From Aneurinibacillus sp. Ricciae_BoGa-3 (lineage in GTDB: Bacteria; Bacillota; Bacilli; Aneurinibacillales; Aneurinibacillaceae): a DNA stretch of 64,000 bases. Below are positions 1-8,486 of the stretch, piece after piece (position 1 is the first letter of the stretch; each line of letters begins with the position of its first letter). The notes beneath the pieces are model-generated. The model was not told where the DNA came from. It saw only the letters and a program-made list of their open reading frames with translations, and searched no databases. Position numbers and translations under genes: made by a program. The stretch is taken from assembly GCF_028421645.1 (NCBI RefSeq), contig NZ_CP116887.1, positions 2,296,001 through 2,360,000 on the forward strand, written 5' to 3'.

Positions 1-188
1 CGTTTGAAATGTTTCCAACCGTTAAATGCTGGGGGAATTCAACAAGATTTCGTTTCAAAACTGATAACCCTCCAAAATATTCTATTGTAACTTTATATTA
101 CATACAAAGTTTATAGCATGATAAACTATAATTGAAATACATATTTCGCATAGTTTTCATGCGTTTTACTTATTGAAGGGGATACACA

Positions 189-1085
189 ATGGATATTAGG
201 CAGCTGCAGTATTTTATCGAAGTCGCCAAGTTAAACAGCTTCACCAAGGCAAGCGAAAGCCTGCATATTACACAGCCGAACATTAGCAGAATGGTTAAGA
301 ACCTGGAGGAAGAGTTAGGTATTGACCTGATCGATCGATCAACAAAGAAGCTTCATCTAACAGAAGCGGGAAAAATTGTGTTTGAAGAGGGCCAGCAGAT
401 TGAGCAAATCATCGATCGCATTGCGATAAAGATTTCAGATCTTATGAATGTGCAGAAAGGTAAGGTTCAAATCGGTCTTCCTCCGATTATCGGTGCGAAA
501 TATTTCCCACAAATATTAGCCGAGTTTCATGCTTGTTATCCAAACATCAACTGTGAACTGGTTGAATACGGGAGTAAGAAAGTTGAGCAGGAGGTTGGGG
601 CCGGAAACCTTGACATCGGGGTTGTCGTGCTCCCTGTAGAGGAGGCGCTCTATCATTCTGTACCTTTAGTTGATGAAGAAGTTTGCCTGCTTGTTCACCG
701 CGATCATCATTTTGCCAGTCGAACGAACGTCTACTTGCACGATTTGGCGCACGAATCGTTTATTTTGTTTCGGGAAGATTTCACCTTGCATGATCGCATT
801 ATCCATGAATGTATCCAAGCAGGATTTCAGCCCACAATTATATATGAAAGTTCTCAGTGGGATCTCATTCGTGAAATGGTGGCAACCAATCTGGGCGTGT
901 CTCTTCTCCCGAGAACAATCTCAGAAGAAGTTGACCCCTCCATTATTAAAGTCATACCAATCGAGCCCTGCATTCCCTGGAATATCTCAATCATTTGGAG
1001 GAAAGGACGGTATCTTTCCTTTGCCGCACGGGAGTGGATCCAGTTTACCTGCCGGTATTTAAACCAGATATGCCCTCTGGAATAA
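189..1085 (+). CDS. LysR-family transcriptional regulator
   Basis: A 298-residue LysR-type regulator with the usual architecture: an N-terminal winged helix-turn-helix (about residues 1-60, beginning MDIRQLQYF, with the recognition helix near TQPNISRMVKNLE), a linker helix, and a periplasmic-binding-protein-like effector domain (about 90-290). The ATG follows an AAGGGG ribosome binding site. The effector-domain opening (KVQIGLPPIIGAKYFP) resembles the CidR/YwbI/CzcR branch, some of which respond to acetate or overflow metabolism; that is recall and not proof. No target gene lies downstream on the same strand. LysR targets are usually divergent, so the target may lie left of the window. It ends at its own terminator. 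Confidence 0.9.
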   Translation: MDIRQLQYFIEVAKLNSFTKASESLHITQPNISRMVKNLEEELGIDLIDRSTKKLHLTEAGKIVFEEGQQIEQIIDRIAIKISDLMNVQKGKVQIGLPPIIGAKYFPQILAEFHACYPNINCELVEYGSKKVEQEVGAGNLDIGVVVLPVEEALYHSVPLVDEEVCLLVHRDHHFASRTNVYLHDLAHESFILFREDFTLHDRIIHECIQAGFQPTIIYESSQWDLIREMVATNLGVSLLPRTISEEVDPSIIKVIPIEPCIPWNISIIWRKGRYLSFAAREWIQFTCRYLNQICPLE

Positions 1086-1093
1086 CAGCAAAT

Positions 1094-1128
1094 AAAACGA
1101 GACGCGTTGATAGCGCTCGTTTTTTTTT
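1094..1128 (+). terminator. Rho-independent terminator after the LysR gene
   Basis: An AAACGAG/CTCGTTT stem, extended by CGC/GCG past one bulged A, with loop GTTGATA, runs straight into nine T residues. Confidence 0.8.
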
Positions 1129-1155
1129 GCGGATGGGTAGGAATCGATTTGTGTA

Positions 1156-2292
1156 TTATGGCTTCAGCAGAACCTTGATGCAGCCATCCGTTCTCGTGTC
1201 AAACACTTCATAGCCATGTTTGGCTTCTCTGAGCGGGATGATATGGGTGAAAACATCGGACGGATCCAGTTTGCCTTCAGCGATGAGATTGTAAAGAAAA
1301 GGCATATAGTGGATGACCGGAGCCTGTCCTGATCGAATGTTAACATTACGCTGGAAGATATCACCGAGCGGGAAAGCGTTGTACCTGGAGCCGTAAACAC
1401 CAGTGATTTGGATGGTTCCGCCTTTGCGCACGGCCTGCGTAGCGATGACAATGGCCCCCATGGCGCCGCCCTGCAGCTTTAAACCTGTTGCAAGGAACTC
1501 TAGTGGCGTCATCTTTCCGTCCATGCCAACCGCGTCGATGACTACATCGGCACCGCCCTGTGTAATTTCTTTCAAGTGATTGCCAATGTTTTGCTCTTGT
1601 TCAAAATTGACAATTTCCACTTTATTGGTGCGCTTTGCGTGCTGCAAACGGTAATCAACGTAATCTACCGCGATAACCCGTTTTGCCCCTTTGAGCCATG
1701 CTGCTTTTTGTGCCAGCAGCCCCACTGGGCCGCATCCGAGAATAATGACCGTATCTCCGCTTTTGACACCCGCGTTGTCAACGCTCCAGTAGGCGGTAGA
1801 CATCGCATCAGCAAGTGGTGCGATTTTCTCATCTTCAAGCTCACTGTTTTCTGGAATTTTAAAAGGGGTAAAATTACCGTACGGAACCCGCATGTATTCT
1901 GCCTGGCCGCCGGCATAACCGCCAGTCGTTTCTGAATAGCCGAAGTACGCCCCCATATCGCCATGAGGATTGGAATTATCGCATTGGCTCTCCAACTGAT
2001 GGTTGCAATACCAGCATCGGCCACAGCTAATGTTAAAAGGAATGATAACCCGGTCGCCTTTTTTAAGCTTGGTCACCTCTGGTCCGACTTCCTCTACAAC
2101 ACCCATCGGCTCATGGCCGATAATAAAATTCTCAGGCATATTCGGGATCATGCCGTGGATCAGATGCAGATCTGATCCACAGATGGCCGTACTTGTCAGC
2201 TTCACGATGATATCGTCAGCTTTTTCAATCTTGGGATCCTGGACCTCTTTGACCTCAACGTCTTTGATGCCCTGGTACGTAACAGCTTTCAT
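1156..2292 (-). CDS. adhB: Zinc-dependent alcohol dehydrogenase, AdhB-like, of the spore coat cluster
   Basis: A 378-residue medium-chain dehydrogenase/reductase. The catalytic zinc ligands fit AICGSD near residue 38 and GHE near 61. The structural zinc cluster is CGRCWYC followed by a fourth Cys eight residues later. The NAD-binding Rossmann motif is GCGPVG near 187, with an acidic residue ending strand two (AVDY), which favours NAD over NADP. It closely resembles the formaldehyde/glutathione-dependent-type dehydrogenases of Bacillus. It is the last gene of a three-gene minus-strand operon, 21 nt behind a CotF-type coat protein. The same arrangement (coat-like genes around adhB) is known in B. 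subtilis as yraGF-adhB-yraED, so expression late in sporulation is likely. The physiological substrate is unknown. Confidence 0.9.
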   Translation of the reverse strand: MKAVTYQGIKDVEVKEVQDPKIEKADDIIVKLTSTAICGSDLHLIHGMIPNMPENFIIGHEPMGVVEEVGPEVTKLKKGDRVIIPFNISCGRCWYCNHQLESQCDNSNPHGDMGAYFGYSETTGGYAGGQAEYMRVPYGNFTPFKIPENSELEDEKIAPLADAMSTAYWSVDNAGVKSGDTVIILGCGPVGLLAQKAAWLKGAKRVIAVDYVDYRLQHAKRTNKVEIVNFEQEQNIGNHLKEITQGGADVVIDAVGMDGKMTPLEFLATGLKLQGGAMGAIVIATQAVRKGGTIQITGVYGSRYNAFPLGDIFQRNVNIRSGQAPVIHYMPFLYNLIAEGKLDPSDVFTHIIPLREAKHGYEVFDTRTDGCIKVLLKP

Positions 2293-2313
2293 TGTTGGGT
2301 GTTCCTCCTCCGT

Positions 2314-2676
2314 TTAATTATTTAGATCTGCGAATGAACCGAGACGAGAGGTATGATCAGGGAAGATCTTCATCCCCGCAATCTTAACTGTCGTTTCCGC
2401 TGATTTAATGTCTAATTGGAACTGTTCATTGACGTTGTAGGGGTGAAGCCAGCCTCTATCCATCATGAGCTTAGATATATCATCATGAAGCGCCAGTGCT
2501 TGCTCAAGCTGTTTGCGCGCCAGTGCTCTGGCTTCGGGAGAGGCCATTTCCGTAAGGGCATACGCACAGTTTCTCACTCCGTTTTTAGCGGCCATTAAAA
2601 AGTCAAGGGCAAATAGGGAATCAGCAAGGTTGGGCATTCCGTTGGCGTTAATAGGATCCAGGAAATCGTTGTTCAT
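2314..2676 (-). CDS. CotF-family spore coat protein (YraF-like)
   Basis: A 120-residue protein of the CotF family, predicted as an all-helical, ferritin-like bundle. The core reads SLFALDFLMAAKNGVRN, then a Glu/Ala-rich helix, then a C-terminal YNVNEQFQLDIKSA signature that the divergent paralogue at 3246-3560 repeats almost exactly. Length matches B. subtilis YraF. It lies 17 nt downstream of the small coat-like gene and 21 nt upstream of adhB, so the three are probably cotranscribed in the mother cell or forespore. It has no signal peptide or transmembrane segment, as expected of proteins assembled onto the spore from the mother-cell cytoplasm. Confidence 0.87.
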   Translation of the reverse strand: MNNDFLDPINANGMPNLADSLFALDFLMAAKNGVRNCAYALTEMASPEARALARKQLEQALALHDDISKLMMDRGWLHPYNVNEQFQLDIKSAETTVKIAGMKIFPDHTSRLGSFADLNN

Positions 2677-2693
2677 TAATTTCTCACCTCCGA

Positions 2694-2903
2694 TTATTGG
2701 GTTGGCACCTTTTTGTACAGGCCTTGCAGCTCATTGATAGCTTGAATGGATTGTTCAACGTCTCTTTGCATCAATGCTTTAACCTCCTTATCAAATACTA
2801 AACCTTGCATCATTTTTGATTTTGCGCAGCAGATTGTTTTAAAATTGAGTAGCTCATGGATCTCCATCGTTTCGTGATACGCTAAATGTTGTTGCTGGTC
2901 CAT
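2694..2903 (-). CDS. Small spore-coat-like protein (YraG-like)
   Basis: A 69-residue helical protein. I start it at the ATG encoding MDQQQHLAYH because AGGAGGTG lies 6 nt upstream; an in-frame upstream start lacks such a site. The pattern H-E-T-x-E-x-H-E-L-L-x-F-K-x-x-C-C-x-K-S repeats in the divergent 69-residue protein at 3019-3228, so the two are paralogues. The paired Cys and the His/Glu-rich N-terminal helix suggest a half-CotF helical pair, and the Cys could crosslink in the coat. First gene of the yraGF-adhB-like operon. Confidence 0.82.
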   Translation of the reverse strand: MDQQQHLAYHETMEIHELLNFKTICCAKSKMMQGLVFDKEVKALMQRDVEQSIQAINELQGLYKKVPTQ

Positions 2904-3018
2904 CTCGTTCACCTCCTGTGTCTTTAACAACACTATTTTCCCCTTCGATACATTGCATATACGAATAAATAATCTTGATTTAAATCACCATAAAAGAGGT
3001 GAAAGGGAGGTGTCAGCT

Positions 3019-3228
3019 ATGGAACAACGAGGCTTAGCGCTTCATGAAACACTTGAACTCCATGAATTATTAGTATTTAAGAACGTATGCTGTACGAAAT
3101 CAGCCACGATGCAAGCGCTTGTCACGGATGAGGGCTTACGGAGCATTCTAGCGCAGGATGTGGAAGTATCCCAGAGACACATTAAGGAGTTGCAAGCATT
3201 GGTGTCTCAAGGGCCTAACGTACAATAA
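3019..3228 (+). CDS. Small spore-coat-like protein (YraE-like)
   Basis: A 69-residue paralogue of the minus-strand gene at 2694-2903, sharing HETxExHELLxFKxxCCxKSxxMQ-type spacing. The start is the ATG at 3019, preceded by GGGAGGTG at good spacing; an in-frame ATG at 2953 has no such site. It is followed after 17 nt by a CotF-type gene, giving the same small-protein-then-CotF order as the divergent operon. The two operons share a 115-bp intergenic region. I could not assign a convincing sigma-G or sigma-K promoter there by eye. Confidence 0.82.
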   Translation: MEQRGLALHETLELHELLVFKNVCCTKSATMQALVTDEGLRSILAQDVEVSQRHIKELQALVSQGPNVQ

Positions 3229-3245
3229 AGAAAGCGAGTGAAAAC

Positions 3246-3560
3246 ATGAACTCCTTCATTCAGAATTTGATGGGAATGGAAGGCATGACAGACCAGGTCA
3301 TTGCAGCTGATTTCCTTATTACAGCAAAAAGTGGGGTAAGAAATTACGCAATCGCCATTACAGAGGCGGCTACACCCGAAGTTCGTGAAACACTGCGCAG
3401 ACAGTTCGAGGATGCCATACTTACACACGAGCGAATTACTGCCTATATGATGGAAAACGGATTGTATCATGCGTACAACATTAACGAGCAAATCCAGCTT
3501 GATGTAAAAAACGCAGACAACGTACAGAATCTGTCTGCAAATGGCAATTCAATCTTTTAA
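3246..3560 (+). CDS. CotF-family spore coat protein (YraD-like)
   Basis: A 104-residue CotF-family protein, predicted all-helical. It shares the A-DFL-x-x-AK-x-GVRN core and the YNINEQIQLDVK signature with the paralogue at 2314-2676. Its N-terminus is shorter than the paralogue's and it lacks the paralogue's C-terminal tail. It is the second gene of the plus-strand coat pair. The ribosome binding site is weak (GAGTG), so translation may be coupled to the preceding gene. Confidence 0.85.
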   Translation: MNSFIQNLMGMEGMTDQVIAADFLITAKSGVRNYAIAITEAATPEVRETLRRQFEDAILTHERITAYMMENGLYHAYNINEQIQLDVKNADNVQNLSANGNSIF

Positions 3561-3615
3561 GAATAAATTGTTGAGTTGCTGTATGTGAGTAGAAACGTGT
3601 AATTTCTTGCCGACC

Positions 3616-3650
3616 AAAAAAAAGCAGGCCTCCTTCAGGGAGGCCTGCTT
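3616..3650 (-). terminator. Terminator of the penicillin-binding protein gene
   Basis: A perfect 12-bp stem (AAGCAGGCCTCC with its complement) and a 5-nt loop are followed on the minus strand by eight T residues. On the plus strand no T-tract follows directly, so it works mainly for the minus strand, though the hairpin may also slow transcripts from the coat pair. Confidence 0.85.
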
Positions 3651-3667
3651 AGAATCTATACTTTTTT

Positions 3668-5665
3668 CTACTTTGCAAGACCGATGTATTTATCGTAGCT
3701 TTCGTAAATATGACGGGCGATGACCGCCGCAGACCCGGCACCAAAACCGCCCTCGGGAACCACTACGGCAACCGCTAGTTTTGGATTGTTCAGAGGTGCA
3801 TAGGAGATAAAAACCCCATTTGATACGGAAGAGTATTTATACCATTGATTAGAGTTTTGAGATTTAACATAAATATCCTGGTCAGAGGTGCCTGTTTTGG
3901 CGGCTACCTGATACGGAAAACCGACAAAGGCCCCTCCAGCTGTACCTCCGCTGCTGACTACCAATCCCATGCCCTCCCGGATGGTATTCCAATAAATATC
4001 CGGCTCGTTTAACTTGCTTTGTACGACTGGTTTAAACCCTCGGACCAAATTTCCTTTCGAATCCACGATGTGGTCTACAAGCTGTGGCTGCATCCGAGTA
4101 CCATTGTTTGCAAGCGTAGCGGCATACTGTGCCAGTTGCATTACCGTATAATGCGTCTGCTGTCCGAAGGCTGCCTGTACCATTGCAGCGAGTGGACCGT
4201 ATGTTTGATTCATGGTCAGAAAGTCCTGAATACCACGGCTTTCATACGGAAGATCCACCCCGGTTTTGATGCCGAGCCCGAAAGCCCTATGGTAGCGTTG
4301 CATAATGGCGATCGATTGCTGCTTGTATTTCTGCTCGGTCAAATCCCCGATGCGTGCCATATAGGTATTGGAGGATTTCTCCAGTGCCTTCTGCGGCGTT
4401 AGAAAACCGTAGTTCTCATTATTGTCGTTGTGCACGCTGTCCGTTCCTTTACCATAATGGTAAGAACCCGGATCCTGCCATCCATCATAAGGCGAAATAA
4501 TTTGTTCTCCCATCCCCATCATTTCAGTTGCCGGTTTAATCGCGGAACCTGTTGGAACCATGGAGCTTGGGTGTTTGCCAACTTCATCTAATGCCGCCTG
4601 GCCTGTCAGAGGCCGTACATCATAAGGAGCACTCCGAATGGTGCCATTTAGAATGGAATATTCAATTTGGTTGTAGTCGTTGCTGTCCAGTGTATTTTTT
4701 GTCCAGATATTCGGATCATATTCGGGATAACTAATCATTGCCACGATTTTACCGGTTTTTACTTCCATTGCAACGGCATAGGCGGTGCGGGCGTTGGCTG
4801 TTTGTTGTCCAGAAGCACGAAGCTTGGGAAGGAAGCTATGGATAAAATCTCGGGAATCGAGCTGGACGCGGTCATCTAATGTAAGATACAGATTATCTCC
4901 CTGCTGGGGCTCCACCTGATTTAGCTGTCTTAAAATTTGCTGGTCGGACGTAACCTCATATGTTTTATAGCCGTTTTTGCCCTGGAGATACTTCTCGTAG
5001 GAAAATTCAATTCCATCGAGACCTACCATTTGGTCAGGGTTGTACGAATTTTTATTGTCTTTGTAATAGGAGATATCAGACTGCTGCGCGACACCGAATT
5101 TCCGAACGTAACCCACGGCTTGAACAGCTACCTGTTTCTTATCGTAAACACGTATGGGCTTGGTCGATACATCGATCCCTGGAAGTTCCGTGAGATGCTC
5201 GGACAGGTATGCGATTTGCTTCTCGTTAAGGTCATATTTTAAATCCTTTTCAAGAAACTTAGATGTTTGGCGGGGAACTCTTGCCATTGTTCCATTCTTT
5301 AGCGCCCAACCGCAGTCCATTTGGTTTAAAATTTCTGCCGGGTCCATTCCAAGTACCGGCGCGAGCTTGGTAGCCAGATCAAGGAAACCATTCTTGGTCA
5401 TCGTACTCGGCTCTTTAAAAACCGCTGTGAAGGTGCCTTTACTGTAGGCGATCAAGGTTCCTTTGTCGTCGTATATATTTCCCCGCATCGCCGGTATCGT
5501 TACTTTTACATTGGCTTTCTGGTTCGCTTGCTGGGTGTATTGTGTTCCGTTTACAATTTGAACGTCTGCAAGACGTATAAGGATGAGTGAGAAGACAAGA
5601 AATATAATGAGCATCAGAGTATTTAGCCTTCTTTTCACCGTCTCCGAAATATCTAGTTTGACCAA
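3668..5665 (-). CDS. Class B penicillin-binding protein 2 (peptidoglycan transpeptidase)
   Basis: A 665-residue membrane-anchored transpeptidase that crosslinks peptidoglycan outside the membrane. It has a short cytoplasmic tail, one transmembrane helix (about residues 15-33), a PBP dimerisation domain beginning near the RGNIYDDKG motif at about 60, and a C-terminal transpeptidase domain. All three catalytic motifs are present: SxxK as S374-A-I-K, SxN as S431-S-N, and K590-T-G. Overall it resembles the PbpA/PbpH (PBP2) group that works with the elongation machinery, though it is somewhat shorter than the B. subtilis proteins. The start is TTG, 7 nt after AAAGGTGG. Monocistronic, with its own terminator; no rodA or mre genes are nearby. 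Confidence 0.9.
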   Translation of the reverse strand: MVKLDISETVKRRLNTLMLIIFLVFSLILIRLADVQIVNGTQYTQQANQKANVKVTIPAMRGNIYDDKGTLIAYSKGTFTAVFKEPSTMTKNGFLDLATKLAPVLGMDPAEILNQMDCGWALKNGTMARVPRQTSKFLEKDLKYDLNEKQIAYLSEHLTELPGIDVSTKPIRVYDKKQVAVQAVGYVRKFGVAQQSDISYYKDNKNSYNPDQMVGLDGIEFSYEKYLQGKNGYKTYEVTSDQQILRQLNQVEPQQGDNLYLTLDDRVQLDSRDFIHSFLPKLRASGQQTANARTAYAVAMEVKTGKIVAMISYPEYDPNIWTKNTLDSNDYNQIEYSILNGTIRSAPYDVRPLTGQAALDEVGKHPSSMVPTGSAIKPATEMMGMGEQIISPYDGWQDPGSYHYGKGTDSVHNDNNENYGFLTPQKALEKSSNTYMARIGDLTEQKYKQQSIAIMQRYHRAFGLGIKTGVDLPYESRGIQDFLTMNQTYGPLAAMVQAAFGQQTHYTVMQLAQYAATLANNGTRMQPQLVDHIVDSKGNLVRGFKPVVQSKLNEPDIYWNTIREGMGLVVSSGGTAGGAFVGFPYQVAAKTGTSDQDIYVKSQNSNQWYKYSSVSNGVFISYAPLNNPKLAVAVVVPEGGFGAGSAAVIARHIYESYDKYIGLAK

Positions 5666-5777
5666 TACTCTACCACCTTTCCGCTAGCTAAAAACCTAAG
5701 TAACTATCATACGCTCTATTTGTTACTATTTCTTTATAAATTGATTAAAAAAAGTCAAAGAGAAAGTCCCTTCCACT

Positions 5778-7319
5778 TTAATCCGGATGGTTGCCTGACT
5801 GGCTGCCCACCCGGTAAGGGGTGGTTACACCTTCGTACGAAACCATCATGTCCATGCCATAATCTGAATGAGCCAGGTTGTGGCAGTGGATCATCCAGAG
5901 GCCGGGGTTGTCAGCTCTGAAGGCCGCATCATACGTTTCGTGGGGTTTTACAAGAATGGTATCCAGATAAACAGGGCTTCCTGAAACAGGCTTGCCGTTC
6001 TTTGCCAGCAGTTTCATCGTATGGCCGTGGATATGCATGGGATGATCCATCCCCGTATCGTTTTCAAAATGAAGTTTGATGAGTTGACCTTCCTTTACCC
6101 TAATGGAAGGAACATCCGGAAACGATTTATCGTTAATTTTAAAAATCATCGCAAAACCGCCGTCAAAAAATCCAACACTATCGCCTAATTTTAAGGTATA
6201 CGTTTGGGCAAATTTGGACTGGAACGTTATCGAGTCACTCTTTCCCGAAGCCTTTCCATATGCCGCAGGGTCAAAAACAGAAGCATTTGCCGGAGCATTA
6301 TGGGCTGCGAGATCTCCGGAGCCAAAGGTTGCCGTCAGCATCTGATTTTCCTTCTCGGCAGAAGGGGTGTAATAGGTTTTGGTTATGATATCAATGTTAG
6401 AAGGTTGTGTATCCATATTTATCATTTTCACGCTGCCGCTGGCCGGCATCCGGAACGAAATATCATAGCGCTGGCTTGCGCCGATCGGCAGCACAGCCTG
6501 ATTTAAATCGGTGGGATGCTGAATGTCGTGCCCATCTAAGGCAATTACTTTAAATGGGGCACCCGCCAATGACATGTTGTGCGTAATATTGCCCGTGTTA
6601 ACGATTCTGAGGCGGACAAGCTGTCCCGGATTAGCCGCAAAATGCTCGCCTTCACTTGTGCTGTTCACCGTGTACGTTTTTAAGTCCCAATCGTGCAACG
6701 CTATGGTGAAGTCCCTGTCATATTTAATAGGGCTATTCTTTGGTTCAACCACCAGTATTCCGTATAAACCGGCGGTTGTTTCCTTGTAGCTTTGCTGGTG
6801 CGAATGGTACCAGTATGTTCCAGCGTTTTTTGCGATAAAATTATACGTGAAATCCCCATTTGGCGGGATCGCATTCTGGGTAACACCGGCAACACCATCT
6901 TCCGCGTTGGGTACAGCTACACCGTGCCAGTGGATGGTGACACCTTCTGCGAGTTTGTTTTTCACATGGACAACCACGCGATCCCCTTGCTGGACGCGCA
7001 GGAGGGGGCCGGGGATTTGTCCGTTATAGGTGAGCGCATGAAAGTTTTTTCCCGATAGGTTTATATCTTTTTCTTCTGCAGTAAGCGTAAAAGTTCTGGT
7101 TGGTACAGGAGTTGAAACCTCCTTAAGGCTGGTAACTGAAATTTCTTTTATTTTGCTGCTATTTTTCATATCCATCGAACCCATCACGGCCATATCCCCC
7201 ATATTCATCGTGGCTGGCAGTTTTGAACGCTGGACTATGGCGATATAAATCGCGCTAAAGAGTATGAATATCGCTGCTATTGTACATAGGATCATCCTTT
7301 TCTTTCGAATGACATCCAC
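5778..7319 (-). CDS. Membrane-anchored multicopper oxidase
   Basis: A 513-residue multicopper oxidase with an uncleaved or signal-like N-terminal membrane helix (about residues 9-28), so it acts outside the cytoplasmic membrane. All four copper motifs are present in order: HWHG near 130, HSH near 170, HPMHIHGH near 440, and HCHNLAHSDYGM near 490 with the type 1 Met ligand. Three cupredoxin domains fit the length. A Met-rich stretch (MNMGDMAVMGSMDM) follows the anchor and may collect Cu(I). Likely roles are Cu(I) or metal oxidation or a laccase-like activity; the substrate cannot be read from sequence. The start is GTG with a weak, closely spaced ribosome binding site, so the exact N-terminus is uncertain. 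Confidence 0.9.
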   Translation of the reverse strand: MDVIRKKRMILCTIAAIFILFSAIYIAIVQRSKLPATMNMGDMAVMGSMDMKNSSKIKEISVTSLKEVSTPVPTRTFTLTAEEKDINLSGKNFHALTYNGQIPGPLLRVQQGDRVVVHVKNKLAEGVTIHWHGVAVPNAEDGVAGVTQNAIPPNGDFTYNFIAKNAGTYWYHSHQQSYKETTAGLYGILVVEPKNSPIKYDRDFTIALHDWDLKTYTVNSTSEGEHFAANPGQLVRLRIVNTGNITHNMSLAGAPFKVIALDGHDIQHPTDLNQAVLPIGASQRYDISFRMPASGSVKMINMDTQPSNIDIITKTYYTPSAEKENQMLTATFGSGDLAAHNAPANASVFDPAAYGKASGKSDSITFQSKFAQTYTLKLGDSVGFFDGGFAMIFKINDKSFPDVPSIRVKEGQLIKLHFENDTGMDHPMHIHGHTMKLLAKNGKPVSGSPVYLDTILVKPHETYDAAFRADNPGLWMIHCHNLAHSDYGMDMMVSYEGVTTPYRVGSQSGNHPD

Positions 7320-7521
7320 CTTCTAATCCTAATTAATGTTATTAAAATTAACTAATCTATCATAACAGTTTTAACGGTAGAACGGTATGGGGTTTAGGAG
7401 AAGCGCAGACCTTTCCACATTTAAGAAAAATTTAATGTTTTATTTATATGATGTTCAGGTGTACTCGCTACGATAGAGGTGAAATGAAGTCACCTTTTGA
7501 GTTGAATTAGGAGGAGAAACA

Positions 7522-8418
7522 ATGAACAAGAAAATGGCAGTAATGGGCATCAGCGCAGCAGTCGGTGCAGCGATGCTGGTTACTACAGCTTATGCGGGCG
7601 TATCTACTTCATCTGGTTACGATTTGTACAAAACGGCTTTTAACAATGTAAAGCAGGCTAAGAGTTTAACTGCCGATGTTCACGTGTCATTAACTGACAG
7701 CGGAACCAAACTCGCAGATGTAATGGCTAATACAAAGATGAATTTACAGGCGAAGTCCATGAGCGGCACAACGACTGTTGCCGTGGGCACTCAGCAGAAA
7801 ACAACCTCTATGTACACGCAGAATGGCACGAGAATCGTCAAAAGCAGTGACAGCGATGTATACAAAGTTTTTTCTCCTTCAGGCATGCACAGTGAAAAAG
7901 CTGAGGATCCAGCCAAGGACGGTAAATTAACCGGGGTTGAGAATGTTGTAGATGCCCTCACGCAAAACATTCAAAACAACATTACCTCCACATCAGGTTC
8001 CGATGGTTCAACTAATGTAGATTTGAAGCTTTCCAGTGATCAGCTGCCTCAAGTCGTGAATGCACTTGCTTCTCTTGCCGTGCAAAACGGATTGAACCAC
8101 ATGGAGCACCACAAGCAGCCGCAGGATCAATTTGCAGCCAGCATCCAGTCTGCCATGCCAAAACTGACAGGCGATATTAAAGTGGCAAATGTGGATGTTG
8201 CGGCAAACATCAGCAAAGACAACCTGATCCAGCATCAGACAGCAGCCTTTGAGATTACCGGGCAGGATGCTGCCGGCAAAGCACACGATATTGTGATTAA
8301 CGTTGCAGCTGACCTCTCTAATTACAACAGTACAACGCCAGAAACAGTTGACCTGACTGGAAAAAAGGTACAAAAGATTCAGCCTAAGGCTTATAAAGAA
8401 TTGGATAATCAGCAATAA
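7522..8418 (+). CDS. Secreted LolA/LppX-like protein of unknown function
   Basis: A 298-residue protein with a clear Sec signal peptide (positive MNKK, hydrophobic run, predicted cleavage after TAYAG-like residues near 25). It has no lipobox Cys, so it should be released or held in the wall. The body is rich in Ser/Thr/Asp/Asn. A run near residues 45-110 (beta-strand-like ALTADVHVSLT, then MYTQNGTRIV) recalls the half-barrel of the LolA/LppX/LprG lipid carriers; that fold assignment is inference. GGAGGAG precedes the ATG. It is followed by an intergenic hairpin, then an ABC exporter and a response regulator, so it may act with that exporter. Confidence 0.75.
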   Translation: MNKKMAVMGISAAVGAAMLVTTAYAGVSTSSGYDLYKTAFNNVKQAKSLTADVHVSLTDSGTKLADVMANTKMNLQAKSMSGTTTVAVGTQQKTTSMYTQNGTRIVKSSDSDVYKVFSPSGMHSEKAEDPAKDGKLTGVENVVDALTQNIQNNITSTSGSDGSTNVDLKLSSDQLPQVVNALASLAVQNGLNHMEHHKQPQDQFAASIQSAMPKLTGDIKVANVDVAANISKDNLIQHQTAAFEITGQDAAGKAHDIVINVAADLSNYNSTTPETVDLTGKKVQKIQPKAYKELDNQQ

Positions 8419-8431
8419 ACTTGCACCACAC

Positions 8432-8462
8432 AGCTAGAGTTTCCTTAAGGCAGACTCTAGCT
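8432..8462 (+). promoter_or_regulatory. Intergenic hairpin between the secreted protein and ABC genes
   Basis: A perfect 9-bp inverted repeat (AGCTAGAGT ... ACTCTAGCT) enclosing the palindrome CCTTAAGG. Only a weak T-run follows (TTTCCCTTA), so it looks more like a processing signal or partial attenuator that lowers ABC-gene expression than a full terminator. Confidence 0.5.
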
Positions 8463-8486
8463 TTCCCTTATAGGAGTGAGTACCTG

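Noticed and set aside
2904..3018. Sigma-G or sigma-K promoters in the coat-gene intergenic region
   Set aside because: A CATATAC-like -10 exists, but no -35 at correct spacing was convincing on either strand.
8008..8415. A 135-codon minus-strand frame opposite the secreted LolA-like gene
   Set aside because: Shadow of the plus-strand gene, which has a signal peptide and a strong ribosome binding site.
8432..8462. Full transcription terminator between the secreted protein and ABC genes
   Set aside because: The stem is good but the T-run is weak and interrupted, so I record it only as a hairpin that may reduce readthrough.
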